Source: Strigomonas culicis (lineage: Eukaryota; Euglenozoa; Kinetoplastea; Trypanosomatida; Trypanosomatidae). Taken from it: 22,710 bases of DNA. Shown here piece after piece: positions 9,299 through 18,908 of this stretch (within the stretch, counting starts at the first letter, position 1; each line of letters starts with the position of its first letter). A program made the position numbers and the translations under genes. The notes under the pieces are model-generated. The model made no database searches, was not told where the DNA came from, and saw only the letters and a program-made list of their open reading frames with translations. The DNA lies in contig AUXH01000303.1 of NCBI GenBank assembly GCA_000482145.1, forward strand, positions 1 through 22,710, read 5' to 3'.

Positions 9299-11578
9299 AT
9301 GAATATCGTAAAACTCTTCACCGAGAAGGCCAACCACCAGGCCCTCAAGACCGTGCTGCTGGCCTTCTTCGTGCGCCGCCCGCTGGCGATCACGCTGGGC
9401 AGCACCTACACGCGCCCCTACGTGCAGTTCCCGCCGTCCAAGCTCCCCCTCTACAGCGCGAACGAGGCGGCCAAGCAGCTGCTGGCGATGGGGCCGGCCG
9501 CCCCCGCGCCGGAGGAGGAGCCGCTGCCGGTGCTGACGCCGGACGACGGCCACTACGCCGCGGTGGAGCCACCGCAGGCGCCGACAGCGGAAGAGGAGGC
9601 GTGGCTGGAGTGGGAGGCGACGACGCTGACGGTCGCGCTGACGCCGCTTTACACACAGCGCCGCGTGACGAGCGAAGCGATGGAGGCGCTGCTGAAGCTG
9701 GACGAGGCGGTCGTGCGCAACAAGGGCACTGGTATCTGCAAGGCGGCGGACGCGAAGGTGTCCTTCCTCGTCGACAGCGTCGTCTTCTCGGCGCTGCTGC
9801 CGGCGCTGTGCGACGGCGGGCTGCTGCCGGCCGACCGCCGCAGCGAGGTGGGCGACGTGGTCGAGTGGTTCAACGCCTTCCAGAGCCGCAACGAGGAGCT
9901 GCTCGCGACCGCGACGGCGGCGCTGAATGTGCAGGAGCCGGGCGACTTCCTGCGGCTGCCGCGCACCTTCGCGGTGACGCCGCCGCTCACGAAGACCTTC
10001 TTCGCGACGACGCCCATCTATTACGTGAACGCGGCGCCGCACATTGGCCACGTGTACAGCACCCTCATCGTCGACGTGCTCGGGCGCTACCACCGCGTGA
10101 AGGGCGAAAAGGTCTTCGTGACGACCGGCACGGACGAGCACGGGCAGAAGGTTGCGGAGGCCGCCAAGCAGAGCGGCGTCACGCCCATGGTGTTCACGAC
10201 GCAGGTCGCGCAGGAGTTCAAGGACTGCTTCGACCAGATGGGCTACGACATGGACTACTTCATCCGCACGACGAACACGACGCACCGCAAGATGGTGCAG
10301 GACATCTGGACGCGGCTGGAGGAGAAGGGTGACATCTACCTCGGCAAGTACGAGGGCTGGTACTCCGTCAGCGACGAGTCCTTCCTGACGGCGCAGAACG
10401 TGAAGGACGGCGTGGACAAGGACGGCAAGCCGTGCAAGATCAGCCTCGAGAGCGGCCACGTCGTCACGTGGGTGGAGGAGGACAACTACATGTTCCGCCT
10501 CAGCGCCTTCCGCGAGCGGTTGCTGCAGTACTACCACGACAACCCGAACTGCATCGTCCCGGAGTTCCGCCGCCGCGACGTGATGCGGCTCGTAGAGAAG
10601 GGCCTGCCCGACCTGTCCATCTCGCGCAAGAAGGAGTCCGTCAGCAACTGGGCGATCCCAGTGCCCAGCAACGACCAGCACTGCATCTACGTCTGGCTCG
10701 ACGCGCTGCTGAACTACTACACCAGTAGCTGCACCGTCATCGACCCGGACGGCACGCCGCGGCTGGTGCCGCACGAGGAGCTGGGCCGCTGGCCGTGTGA
10801 CACGCACGTCGTCGGCAAGGACATCCTCAAGTTCCACGCCATCTACTGGCCCGCCTTCCTCATGTCCGCCGGCCTGCCGACGCCGACGCGGCTCGCCGCG
10901 CACGGCTGGTGGACGAAGGACCACCGCAAGATCAGCAAGTCGCTCGGGAACGCCTTCGACCCCGTCGAGCGCGCGCGCAAGTACGGCTTCGACGCGCTCA
11001 AGTACTTCCTACTGCGCGAGTCCAACTTTGCGGACGACGGCGACTACAGCGACAAGAACATGGCGGCCCGGCTCAACGGGGAGCTCGCCGACACCTTAGG
11101 CAACCTCGCGATGCGCTGCATCGCGCCGAAGATCAACGTGCGGCAGTGCTGGCCGACCCCGGGCGAGTATACGGACGGCGACGCGCAGCTCATTCAGCAG
11201 ATCCGCGACCTTGCCGGCACGGCGGACCACTACTACTGCCTGCCGGACATCCAGAAGGCGCTGATTGCCATCTTCGACGTGCTGCGCGCGATCAACGGCT
11301 ACGTTACGGAGAACGCGCCGTGGAAGCTTGTCGGCCACGACGAGGCGCGGCTCGCGACGGTGCTCTACGTGACGATGGAGGGGCTGCGCGTGTGCGTGAT
11401 GCTGCTGCAGCCGGTGCTGCCCGTCAAGTCGGTGGAGATCCTCGACGCACTCAACGTGCCGGCCGAGCTGCGCGTTGGCGTCCCGGCCATGGCCTTCGGT
11501 GCCATGCCACCCGGCGCCGCCATCAACGGCCTGCAGGAAGGTCAGGTCTTCTTCCAGAAGGTGACGTACGAGGAGTAG
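9299..11578 (+). CDS. MetRS: Methionyl-tRNA synthetase with N-terminal GST-like domain
   Basis: A class I aminoacyl-tRNA synthetase of 759 residues that charges tRNA-Met with methionine using ATP; kinetoplastid MetRS proteins are about this size. Residues 1-205 look like a GST-type appendage: WLEWEA at 102-107 closely resembles the matching part of human MARS1. The Rossmann catalytic core begins near 236 with [11 protein letters not shown] and the HIGH signature at 248-251. [15 protein letters not shown] lies at 506-520 and the second signature is KISKS at 544-548. The connective region (about 350-400) lacks the CxxC pairs of a zinc knuckle, with only isolated Cys, as in zinc-free MetRS forms. 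The C-terminal helical domain carries NAPWK (Trp675), typical of the anticodon-binding region. The only in-frame ATG ahead of the domain is 9299. Trypanosomes are reported to have one MetRS, so dual cytosolic/mitochondrial use is likely but not visible here. Confidence 0.97.
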   Translation: MNIVKLFTEKANHQALKTVLLAFFVRRPLAITLGSTYTRPYVQFPPSKLPLYSANEAAKQLLAMGPAAPAPEEEPLPVLTPDDGHYAAVEPPQAPTAEEEAWLEWEATTLTVALTPLYTQRRVTSEAMEALLKLDEAVVRNKGTGICKAADAKVSFLVDSVVFSALLPALCDGGLLPADRRSEVGDVVEWFNAFQSRNEELLATATAALNVQEPGDFLRLPRTFAVTPPLTKTFFATTPIYYVNAAPHIGHVYSTLIVDVLGRYHRVKGEKVFVTTGTDEHGQKVAEAAKQSGVTPMVFTTQVAQEFKDCFDQMGYDMDYFIRTTNTTHRKMVQDIWTRLEEKGDIYLGKYEGWYSVSDESFLTAQNVKDGVDKDGKPCKISLESGHVVTWVEEDNYMFRLSAFRERLLQYYHDNPNCIVPEFRRRDVMRLVEKGLPDLSISRKKESVSNWAIPVPSNDQHCIYVWLDALLNYYTSSCTVIDPDGTPRLVPHEELGRWPCDTHVVGKDILKFHAIYWPAFLMSAGLPTPTRLAAHGWWTKDHRKISKSLGNAFDPVERARKYGFDALKYFLLRESNFADDGDYSDKNMAARLNGELADTLGNLAMRCIAPKINVRQCWPTPGEYTDGDAQLIQQIRDLAGTADHYYCLPDIQKALIAIFDVLRAINGYVTENAPWKLVGHDEARLATVLYVTMEGLRVCVMLLQPVLPVKSVEILDALNVPAELRVGVPAMAFGAMPPGAAINGLQEGQVFFQKVTYEE

Positions 11579-12159
11579 GAACGCGACGTACCCCTGATAG
11601 CCGCGACCGCTTGTTTCCTTTGAAAGTCAAAAAAAAGGAAAAGAAAAGAAACGAAAGAATTAAGCGAATTGTCCGAACTATACGATGAAGATTGAACAAC
11701 AGCTACAACAGCAAAAAAAAAACAGTAATAATAAAAAACAGTAAAAAGGGACGTGATGTTCGTGAGAAAAAGTTTTGGACTTTTTCTTTATTTCTCTCCT
11801 TTTTTTTTGTTCTTGTTCTTGTTCTTAGCACCTTTGCAGGAGAGATCTTCTCTCTACTTTTTATTTTTCTTCCATGCTGTGACTCTCACTCTTCTTATTG
11901 TTTTTTTTCTTTTTCTTTGCGTTGCTTCCGTTTGTTTATTGGTAACACAATCTTCTATATTTGTCGCTTTTTCTTCTTTCTTTCTTTCTTTCCCATTACT
12001 CTCTGTTTTTTTTTCTTTTTTTTGGTTCGTTCTTTCCTTGTCCCTCCATAAGTATTCTGTATGATGTACGACCACCTACACCTACTCCGGACGATGATGA
12101 TTATAATAATAAAAAACAAAAAACAAAAAATGAAAATAAAAAAAACAACAACAACATTA

Positions 12160-12189
<30 letters not shown>
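12160..12189 (+). repeat. (AAT)10 trinucleotide microsatellite
   Basis: About ten AAT units lie in the MetRS-MKT1L spacer, probably in the MetRS 3' UTR. Similar AAT runs occur at 18786-18819 and 18880-18908. Confidence 0.85.
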
Positions 12190-12191
<2 letters not shown>

Positions 12192-12271
12192 TAAAATCAA
12201 TGGTGAACACTTCACATCCACTGATACTCTATTAAAAAAAATACAATGATTCTTTCATTAGGATACTGTTA

Positions 12272-12311
12272 TGTACTGTATGTATGTACTCTGTACGAGC
12301 ACTGTTATGTA
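12272..12311 (+). promoter_or_regulatory. Cluster of six UGUA motifs (possible PUF-protein binding region)
   Basis: TGTA occurs at 12272, 12277, 12281, 12285, 12292 and 12308, including three in tandem at 12277-12288. UGUA is the invariant core of Pumilio/PUF recognition sites, and trypanosomatids have many PUF proteins (established). An 11-nt direct repeat, ACTGTTATGTA, at 12265-12275 and 12301-12311 brackets the cluster. It probably lies in the MetRS 3' UTR. None matches a full UGUANAUA site, so binding is only inferred. Confidence 0.35.
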
Positions 12312-12809
12312 TCAGATTCTCTTTTCTTTTTGTTGTTGTTTTCACTTCCTAACTTTTCTCGTTTCCCACTTGTTCTCCTTCTTTTTTTTTTGTTCGTGTA
12401 TGAAGCTTATATATTTTTTTTTTGTGTAGTGTATACATAAGTGTGTACTATTCTTTTTTTGTTTTATTTCTTTTTCACCTTTTTAGCTTTAGACGACCAT
12501 CGTCTTTTCTTTCTTTTTATATTCCTGTTCCTTTCCATCCTTTTTCTGTCGATTCTCTCTTTTGTTTTGTTTACTCGATACATCGATACTCCTCACCGCA
12601 TTATCCACAGCAAATAGTGGTAAACAAACTATAGAGAAGGAATACTGAAATAAGGAGAAATAAAGAAAAAAAAAGAAACGAAAGAAAAAAGGAACAACAA
12701 CAACAAAAAGGAATAAGTAAAGAGAGCACGCTTATTGCATATACACACACGCACAGATCCGTACGTGCGTACCGTAATACACAAAGCGATCCGTACACGC
12801 AGGTCACAT

Positions 12810-15800
12810 ATGCCACCAAAGCTACTTCGTGGTGGCCGGGTGCCGCAAGAAGGACCACCAAGTCAACTTCACAGTTTTCATCACCAGTCGCAGCCACCGC
12901 CACAGCAGCAGCAGCAGCAGCAGCAGCAGCCGATGCCTCAAGGCCAGTATGGCATGAACAACAATCCCAACACGGGTAATGTTAGTAATATGAACCCCAT
13001 GCATAACGCTCAAGGCGGCAACATGGGCGGTTACTACGGCAACAACAACATGAATAATAATAATAATAATAAAAACAACAACAACAATACCAATAATAGT
13101 AATAATAATAGGAACATCGGCAACAACAACAACAACAACAACAACATGTACGCGGACCCCAACGGCAACAATAACAACATGAACCCTAACAATAATAATC
13201 AGGGCCGCTACTCTCAAAACATGAACAACAACAACATCAATAATAATAACTGGGGTGGTAATGCGGGGATGAATGCGCCCGGCGGTGGTCAGGGTTACAA
13301 TGACTACGGCGGCAACATGGGGGGCGGCGGCAACTACGGGAACATGATGGGCGGGAACATGAATAGCAACATGGGAGGCCCCCCGCAGGGCGGTTACGAC
13401 ATGGGTTACAACGATGGCGGCTACATGCACCACCACCACCAGCCGCCGCCGCCGCAGCAGCAGCAGCAGCAGCCACCGCCGCCGCCGCAGCAGCAGCAGC
13501 AGCCACCGCCGCAGCAGGCGATGCCGCCCCGCATGCCGCAGCACAAATCGCCGTACCCGCAGCCGCCGCCGCAGCAGCAGCCGCCGCCGCAGCAACAGCC
13601 GCCGCTGCAACAGTCGCAGCCGCAGTCTCCCATGCAGGGCGGCGGTGGTATGCTGGGACAGGCACCTCACGGGGCCAACCCGAACATTAGGATGCGCTCG
13701 CAGCAGCCGCAGCCGCAGCCACAGCAGCAGCAGCAGCAGCAGCCGTCGTCCATGCCACCGCCGCCGCACCAGCAGCGCGGCATGAACACCGGTATGATGC
13801 CGCCCATGCATCAGCACCAACATCAGCATCAGCATCAGCACCAGCACCCTGCCATGTCACCGCCGCAGCAGCCGCTGCCACCGCAGCAGCAGCAGCAGCA
13901 GCAACAACAACCGCCCCCGCAGCAGCAGCAGCAACAGCCGCCGCCGCCGCCACAGCAGCAGTCGCCTTACGCCGGCGGTCCGATGATGCAGCAGCTACCG
14001 ATGGGTCAGGGCAACATGGGCGGCTATGGCATGGACCCGTACGGCATGGACCCCATGCAGCAGCCGCCGCCGCCGATGCGGGACGGCAACTACGGCACGA
14101 ATCCGATGGACATGCACCTTAGCCCGCTGCCGCAGCAGGGCGGCCCCATGCACGGCTACGGGCCCGGCGGCGGGGGCGGGGGCGGCTACGGCAACAACAT
14201 GCCGCCGCCGCAGCAGCTGACAGGGCCCATACAGCAGCAGCAGCCGCCCATGTCGATGCAGCCGCCGCAGCCGCACAGCGCCAACCGGCGCGGCAACAGC
14301 GGCGTCAACAATAATAACAGCAGCATGCACCTTGGTGGCGGTGGCGGCGGCGGCGGGGGGCCCCTTTACAACTCCAACAGCAACGTGAATAGCAACAACA
14401 ACAGCTCGATCGGCGGCGGCCGGATCGTCAGTGGTGGCGGCGGTGGAGGGATGCACAACATGCCGTCGCCGGGCCCCGGCATGGGCCCCGGCAGCGGCGG
14501 CAGCGGCGGCGGCGGTGGCAACGCCTCCGCGCGCCCCGAGCAGTGGCCGGCGCCGAACGCGAACATGGGGACCCCCCTGTCGGGCATGGGGCCCGGCGGC
14601 TACGGCAGCATGCCGCCGCAGCCCATGATGCCGCCGCCGCCGCCACACGGCGTGCCATCGCCGAACCCGCCGCCCGGCGGTTACATGGGCGGGCCGCCAG
14701 CCAACATGCCGCCGCCGATGCCGCTCCAGCAGCCAAACTACTACCCGCCGCAGGAGCCGATGCCGATGATCCCACCGGAGGAGGCGATGGCGATGGACAG
14801 CGACCAGGGCGAAGGGATCCGCACCTTTCTGGAGGAGTTCAAGCTCATCGAGACGTGCCCGCTGCAGGACCTCTTCCCGGAGCCCTACGGCCCGCCGCGT
14901 GAGGGGCGCTGCGTCATGGCGATCGACGGTGACCATATGCTGAACAAACTGAAGGACGAGCTGCAGCGCATCGAGCCGCTCTCGCTGCTGCACTCCGCGC
15001 TGCCAGACCATCTGCTGGAGCTCGTCAGCCAACACGTGGATGCGCTGCGCCGGCGGCACGTGGAGCCGGCGTGGGTCTTCAACGGCGTCGGCATCGTCGG
15101 CGATGTGGAGGCCTTCCTGCCGAGCGAGGAGGAGCTCTTCGCGCGCGACACGGTGTGGGAGCAGCTCAACGAGGGCCAGCTGCCGTCGCCGGACATCATC
15201 ACGGAGGCCTTCCAGACGTGCTCCTCCATCGGCCCCGATGTCGCCATGGCGGTGCAGCGCTTCTTGCGCTCGGAGCTCGGCGTGCTGTGCGTGACGGCGC
15301 CGGCGCTGAGCTGGTGCCAGATGGCGGCCTTCCACAAGGAGGGCGTCGCGCAGCTGCTGATGGGCCACCCGGAGATGCTCATCGTGCCGTACGACAACAT
15401 GAAGCTCATCCTTGACATTGACCTCACGACCGGCATGGCCAGCTACGCCAACCGCGACCGCGTGCTGCGCACCATGTTCCCGCATTACTGCAGCGCGATG
15501 AGCACGGCGGCGGCGAGCGAGCGGCTGCTGGACCTGGGGCTGCTCACGTCGTCCTACACCGCCATCCACACCGCGCGCGCCGGGCAGTGCGTGTCGTCGC
15601 AGGCCATCTACCAGGAGCTGTCGTCGCCGACGCCGTCCTTCAACCGCGTGATCGACTTCATTGCGTGCAACATCATGACGGACAACAGCGAGGAGGCGGA
15701 GGTGCTGAAGCACCCCAAGGGCCGCAGCTACATCCGCTACAGCCCCGTATTCACCTCCAACCCGATCTTCGAGAGCCCGATGGTGTACTTCCAGCGCGTC

Positions 15801-17363
15801 ATGAACCCGCGGCTGACGAACGCGAACATGCCGAACAACCTCTCCAAGATCTTCGGCCACCTCGTGCCGCTCTCCTTCTTCTACTTCCAGTTCGTCGGCC
15901 TGCTCTCCGTGTCCTTCATGACGGTCGTCACGCAGGCGTACTTCTACGACGGCTGCCCCGTCTCCGACACGCAGGACTACCACAGCTACATGCCGACCCT
16001 CGTCGCGCTGCGCAGCCAGATTGCTTACCAGCTCTTCGCCAAGATGAGCGACGAGGTGAACCGGCTGCTCGCGCGGCTGTCGTGGGTGCGGTGGTACCGC
16101 GAGATCCTCATGCCGCTGCAGCGCCAGACGGACGTCATCACGCTCGACGAGTGGCAGCTGCAGGACGTCCCGGAGATCGAGCGCGTGGACGAGAGCAACC
16201 TGGAGGACGTCACCATCGCGACGGTGCTGTCCATCAACTCCACCTCGAACTGCTTCACGCCGGAGCCGACCGCGCCGGGCACCACCATGACCATCTACCG
16301 TGGCCGAAAGCAGACCTTCTTCGCGGTGCTGCTCAAGTTCTTCGACTTCCTCGGGTACTTTTCGCACAACCCGCCGCCGGGCAGCGGCGGCAGCGAAGAC
16401 GGCCAGGAGCGGGCCGCCGACGAGCCGCCGCGCGCTGGGTCGCCGCAGCCGCACCAGCAGCGCACCGGAGCGGCGGCCGCGGTCCCGCTGGACATGACGC
16501 TCTCGACGGAGGGCACCGCGGCGTACGAGTCGGAGACGTACAACTTCACGTCGTGCCTCTCGACCGCGCTGGAGAGCTGCCCGCACGACTTCCAGGACGC
16601 GCTCATCCGGCTGATGGAGCTGTCCCGCATCGGCATCATGAACTGCGAGCCGTGGGACTGCATCACGTCCTCGCAGTCGCAGAAGCCCATCTGCTCGGAC
16701 GCGCCGCCGCTGCTGCTGGCGAGCCGCATCGCGTGCCTCATCTCGATCCCGTACTCACTCCCGGAGGCGGAGCGCGGCGAGGTGGCGTGGGCGCCCGTGT
16801 ACAGCCGCCACCTCTGCGCCTTCTCCGTCGCCGTGCGCGCGATGAACAGCGCGCTGCGCGGGCTCGCGGAGGTGCTGACGACGACCATGTACCTCAGCAA
16901 GTACAGCGACTGCAACATCAGTGAGTTCGCCGGGCTGACGCCACTGCTGCCCTTCGGCGACATCCCCTCGACGATCGGCGGGCTGCTGCTGCACTACGTG
17001 CTCGTCTTCCCGCGCGACTACGAGAGCAACTGCCAGACGCGACAGCAGCGCTGCGACTACCTCCAGGCGAAGTTCCGCGCGATCCCGGACCTGCCGCAGC
17101 AGCTGCAGCGCGTGATGGAGTTCACCTTCCATGCCTTGTTCCTGCTCAACGCGCTGCGCGTGCTGAACGCGCGGCTGGAGGAGGCGGAGACGGAGGAGCC
17201 CAACGGCGCCATAAAGTCGATGGGGATCACGGAGGACGTTGTCCACGCGACGCTGTGCATGATGTGCGAGAAGTGGCACGACCACCTCGACGCACCGCTG
17301 CCCCTCGACGAGCACAAGCAGTGGGTGCTGCCGCCTAACCTTCAGCTGGCGCAGAAGCGGTAG
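12810..17363 (+). CDS. MKT1L: MKT1-like post-transcriptional regulator with giant Q/N-rich N-terminal region
   Basis: A 1517-residue protein in two parts. Residues 1 to about 660 are low complexity: poly-Q, poly-N, Pro, Gly, Met and a His-Gln repeat. From about 670 (IRTFLEEFKL) it resembles the MKT1 family: an XPG-like N-terminal fold (MAIDGDHML, Asp706 and Asp708) followed by an MKT1 C-terminal domain to the end. In active FEN1/XPG nucleases the metal-binding block reads APSEAEASC; here the matching stretch is APALSWCQ (830-837), so both Glu are lost and nuclease activity is unlikely. A second disordered insert lies near 1187-1230. Trypanosome MKT1 proteins work with PBP1 and LSM12 to raise mRNA stability and translation (established). 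The long N-terminus and the MetRS/NOT1 neighbourhood point to the MKT1L paralogue rather than MKT1. ATG 12810 is the first in frame; sequence open upstream of it has no ATG. Confidence 0.9.
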   Translation: MPPKLLRGGRVPQEGPPSQLHSFHHQSQPPPQQQQQQQQQPMPQGQYGMNNNPNTGNVSNMNPMHNAQGGNMGGYYGNNNMNNNNNNKNNNNNTNNSNNNRNIGNNNNNNNNMYADPNGNNNNMNPNNNNQGRYSQNMNNNNINNNNWGGNAGMNAPGGGQGYNDYGGNMGGGGNYGNMMGGNMNSNMGGPPQGGYDMGYNDGGYMHHHHQPPPPQQQQQQPPPPPQQQQQPPPQQAMPPRMPQHKSPYPQPPPQQQPPPQQQPPLQQSQPQSPMQGGGGMLGQAPHGANPNIRMRSQQPQPQPQQQQQQQPSSMPPPPHQQRGMNTGMMPPMHQHQHQHQHQHQHPAMSPPQQPLPPQQQQQQQQQPPPQQQQQQPPPPPQQQSPYAGGPMMQQLPMGQGNMGGYGMDPYGMDPMQQPPPPMRDGNYGTNPMDMHLSPLPQQGGPMHGYGPGGGGGGGYGNNMPPPQQLTGPIQQQQPPMSMQPPQPHSANRRGNSGVNNNNSSMHLGGGGGGGGGPLYNSNSNVNSNNNSSIGGGRIVSGGGGGGMHNMPSPGPGMGPGSGGSGGGGGNASARPEQWPAPNANMGTPLSGMGPGGYGSMPPQPMMPPPPPHGVPSPNPPPGGYMGGPPANMPPPMPLQQPNYYPPQEPMPMIPPEEAMAMDSDQGEGIRTFLEEFKLIETCPLQDLFPEPYGPPREGRCVMAIDGDHMLNKLKDELQRIEPLSLLHSALPDHLLELVSQHVDALRRRHVEPAWVFNGVGIVGDVEAFLPSEEELFARDTVWEQLNEGQLPSPDIITEAFQTCSSIGPDVAMAVQRFLRSELGVLCVTAPALSWCQMAAFHKEGVAQLLMGHPEMLIVPYDNMKLILDIDLTTGMASYANRDRVLRTMFPHYCSAMSTAAASERLLDLGLLTSSYTAIHTARAGQCVSSQAIYQELSSPTPSFNRVIDFIACNIMTDNSEEAEVLKHPKGRSYIRYSPVFTSNPIFESPMVYFQRVMNPRLTNANMPNNLSKIFGHLVPLSFFYFQFVGLLSVSFMTVVTQAYFYDGCPVSDTQDYHSYMPTLVALRSQIAYQLFAKMSDEVNRLLARLSWVRWYREILMPLQRQTDVITLDEWQLQDVPEIERVDESNLEDVTIATVLSINSTSNCFTPEPTAPGTTMTIYRGRKQTFFAVLLKFFDFLGYFSHNPPPGSGGSEDGQERAADEPPRAGSPQPHQQRTGAAAAVPLDMTLSTEGTAAYESETYNFTSCLSTALESCPHDFQDALIRLMELSRIGIMNCEPWDCITSSQSQKPICSDAPPLLLASRIACLISIPYSLPEAERGEVAWAPVYSRHLCAFSVAVRAMNSALRGLAEVLTTTMYLSKYSDCNISEFAGLTPLLPFGDIPSTIGGLLLHYVLVFPRDYESNCQTRQQRCDYLQAKFRAIPDLPQQLQRVMEFTFHALFLLNALRVLNARLEEAETEEPNGAIKSMGITEDVVHATLCMMCEKWHDHLDAPLPLDEHKQWVLPPNLQLAQKR
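12903..12929 (+). repeat. Uninterrupted (CAG)9 encoding nine glutamines
   Basis: Residues 32-40 of the MKT1-like protein are encoded by nine pure CAG codons. Shorter CAG runs recur between about 13455 and 13950. Pure codon runs of this kind are prone to length change. Confidence 0.9.
13041..13254 (+). repeat. Asparagine-rich tract built from AAT/AAC units
   Basis: Residues about 78-148 of the MKT1-like protein are dominated by Asn, written in blocks of AAT and AAC with few interruptions. The many AAT codons are unlike the strongly G/C-ending codon use of the rest of the gene, and resemble the AAT microsatellites in the flanking spacers. Confidence 0.85.
13809..13847 (+). repeat. His-Gln dipeptide repeat
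   Basis: Six His-Gln units plus one His (residues 334-346) lie between proline/glutamine tracts of the MKT1-like protein. The codons mix CAT/CAC and CAG/CAA, so the repeat is not a pure DNA microsatellite. Confidence 0.9.
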
Positions 17364-18785
17364 GCTCGTGGACATGTACACACACACAAACAAATGAAAA
17401 AAAAAGAGTAAAAAGAACGTTTTATTTTTCTTAGTCAGTTTTTTTGTTTTTGTTTTGAGAGGGTTGCCTAGTCGGTCCTGATATATCTATACGTACACAC
17501 TTAGATGTATATAATTAGAAGAGTCGTTATCTATATATATTTTTTAAAAACAAAAACAAATAATAATTTAACCCAACATAAGAAAAAAAAAAATCCATTA
17601 ACAAAAACAAACAAATAGACTTCAAAAATAGGGATATGAAAAAAGAAAATAAGTAATCGTCAAATTATATACTACATAAAAAAAAGTAAATAAAAGGTAA
17701 AAAAAAAACATTAAGTGAAAAGAGAAGGGGGAAAAAAAAAAACAGTGAAACTAAATAACCAAACAAGCAAAAAAAAGGAAAAAAAGAGCTAAATAATAAA
17801 GATGAGGTCGCAATCTGCGTCAATATCTTTTTGTTTTTCTTTACCTCTATTGTTCTTTCTGAGACTTTTTGTTCTCTTTTTCTTTGGCTACTGCGTTTCC
17901 CCTTTTTTTTAATACAAAAAAGAATTGTTATCTAAAAAAAAGAATAGTAGCACTAAAGGGCATTTGAGACCTTGTGTCCTTTTCCTTTTTTAATCATCAT
18001 TTTAGTTTGTTTCAAAGGAAAAAGAAAGTATTTTTGTTATTACATTTTTTTTTTTGTTGTAGTTTCTGATAGTTCTTCGTTCCACTGTACTCTCCCCTCT
18101 CTTCATCCCTCTCCTTTATTAATGTGTTGCAGTGTGTAGCACTGTAGGTGTATACGTGTGAGTCTATGTCTCCATCCTCCTTCCCCATTTTAATATCCTC
18201 TATGTAAACACGTACATCTTTAAAATAATAAAGAAAAGTGAGGTAGAAAAAAAAAGAAATAATACTATTTTTTTTGTCTTTTCCCCTCATCGTTATAATA
18301 ATGTTGCTGTTCATAAGTAGCTTCTCATGAAGATCAATACCAAAGAGTTCATTGCCTAATCATAATAATACTACTACCAGACGTAGGCATCTATTTTTTT
18401 TATTTTTTTTTAAATTTCCTTCTTTAATTATTGTTTTTCCCCCCTTTTCTCATTTTATAGGCGAGTTGATTTGGAGGGAAACAAAAAACAGCGGTATAGG
18501 AAAAAAAAAGAAGTGTCTTGATCTACGAATGATATATTAGATGATTAAAATAAGAAAAAGAAACTGATGATACTGCAGCTACTACTTAAAAAGGAAGAGA
18601 AAAATGGCTATAAAATGAAAGGAAATCTCGGAATAAGGAGAATCTGTTTAATAGTCTTTTGTTTTCGTTCTTTTGCCTCCCTTTCTCAGTCATATTCTTT
18701 CTTTTCCTTTTTTTTCTTCCCGGTGCAACTCAGAATACACTGTGTCAATATCTCTCTTTTTTTAATTCTGTTTCTTTTATGTTTC

Positions 18786-18819
<34 letters not shown>
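18786..18819 (+). repeat. (AAT)n microsatellite, about 11 units
   Basis: An uninterrupted ATA/AAT/TAA run of 34 nt in the MKT1L 3' spacer. Confidence 0.85.
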
Positions 18820-18821
<2 letters not shown>

Positions 18822-18879
18822 TTGTTGTTGATGTTGCCGTAGACATAAAAGGGAACAAGAATAAAAAAGAAGAAGTTAG

Positions 18880-18908
18880 TAATAATAATAATAATAATAA
18901 TAATAATA
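18880..18908 (+). repeat. (AAT)n microsatellite, about 9 units
   Basis: A second AAT run, about 60 nt after the one ending at 18819, in the same orientation and phase type. Confidence 0.85.

Larger units (their letters stand above)
11579..12809 (+). promoter_or_regulatory. Long intergenic spacer: MetRS 3' UTR and MKT1L splice-acceptor/leader region
   Basis: A 1.2-kb AT-rich spacer with no convincing gene; its short frames are poly-T, poly-A or AAT-repeat translations. Mixed A-rich (about 11630-11760) and T-rich (about 11770-12050) blocks are followed by an AAT repeat and a UGUA cluster. A pyrimidine-rich tract at about 12440-12580 leads to an AG at 12609-12610, a good acceptor candidate for MKT1L. 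That would leave a leader of about 200 nt, purine-rich, which I find free of ATG until the start at 12810. A later AG at 12801-12802 would leave almost no leader. Confidence 0.5.

Noticed and set aside
12735..12809. Possible 25-residue upstream extension of MKT1L
   Set aside because: It opens with TTG, not ATG, and no in-frame ATG precedes 12810.
13995..16586. An 863-codon minus-strand frame opposite MKT1L, and a similar 602-codon frame opposite the right-hand gene
   Set aside because: Same composition effect; the sense strand has recognisable MKT1 homology or coherent codon use and the start-site context.
18012..18314. A 100-codon minus-strand frame in the long spacer
   Set aside because: Lys/Asn/Ser-rich translation of A/T tracts, opposite direction to every gene in the window, with no recognisable domain.
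18567..18842. A 91-codon frame starting with ATG in the long spacer
   Set aside because: AT-ending codons unlike its neighbours, and its poly-Ile end is just the AAT microsatellite read in one phase.
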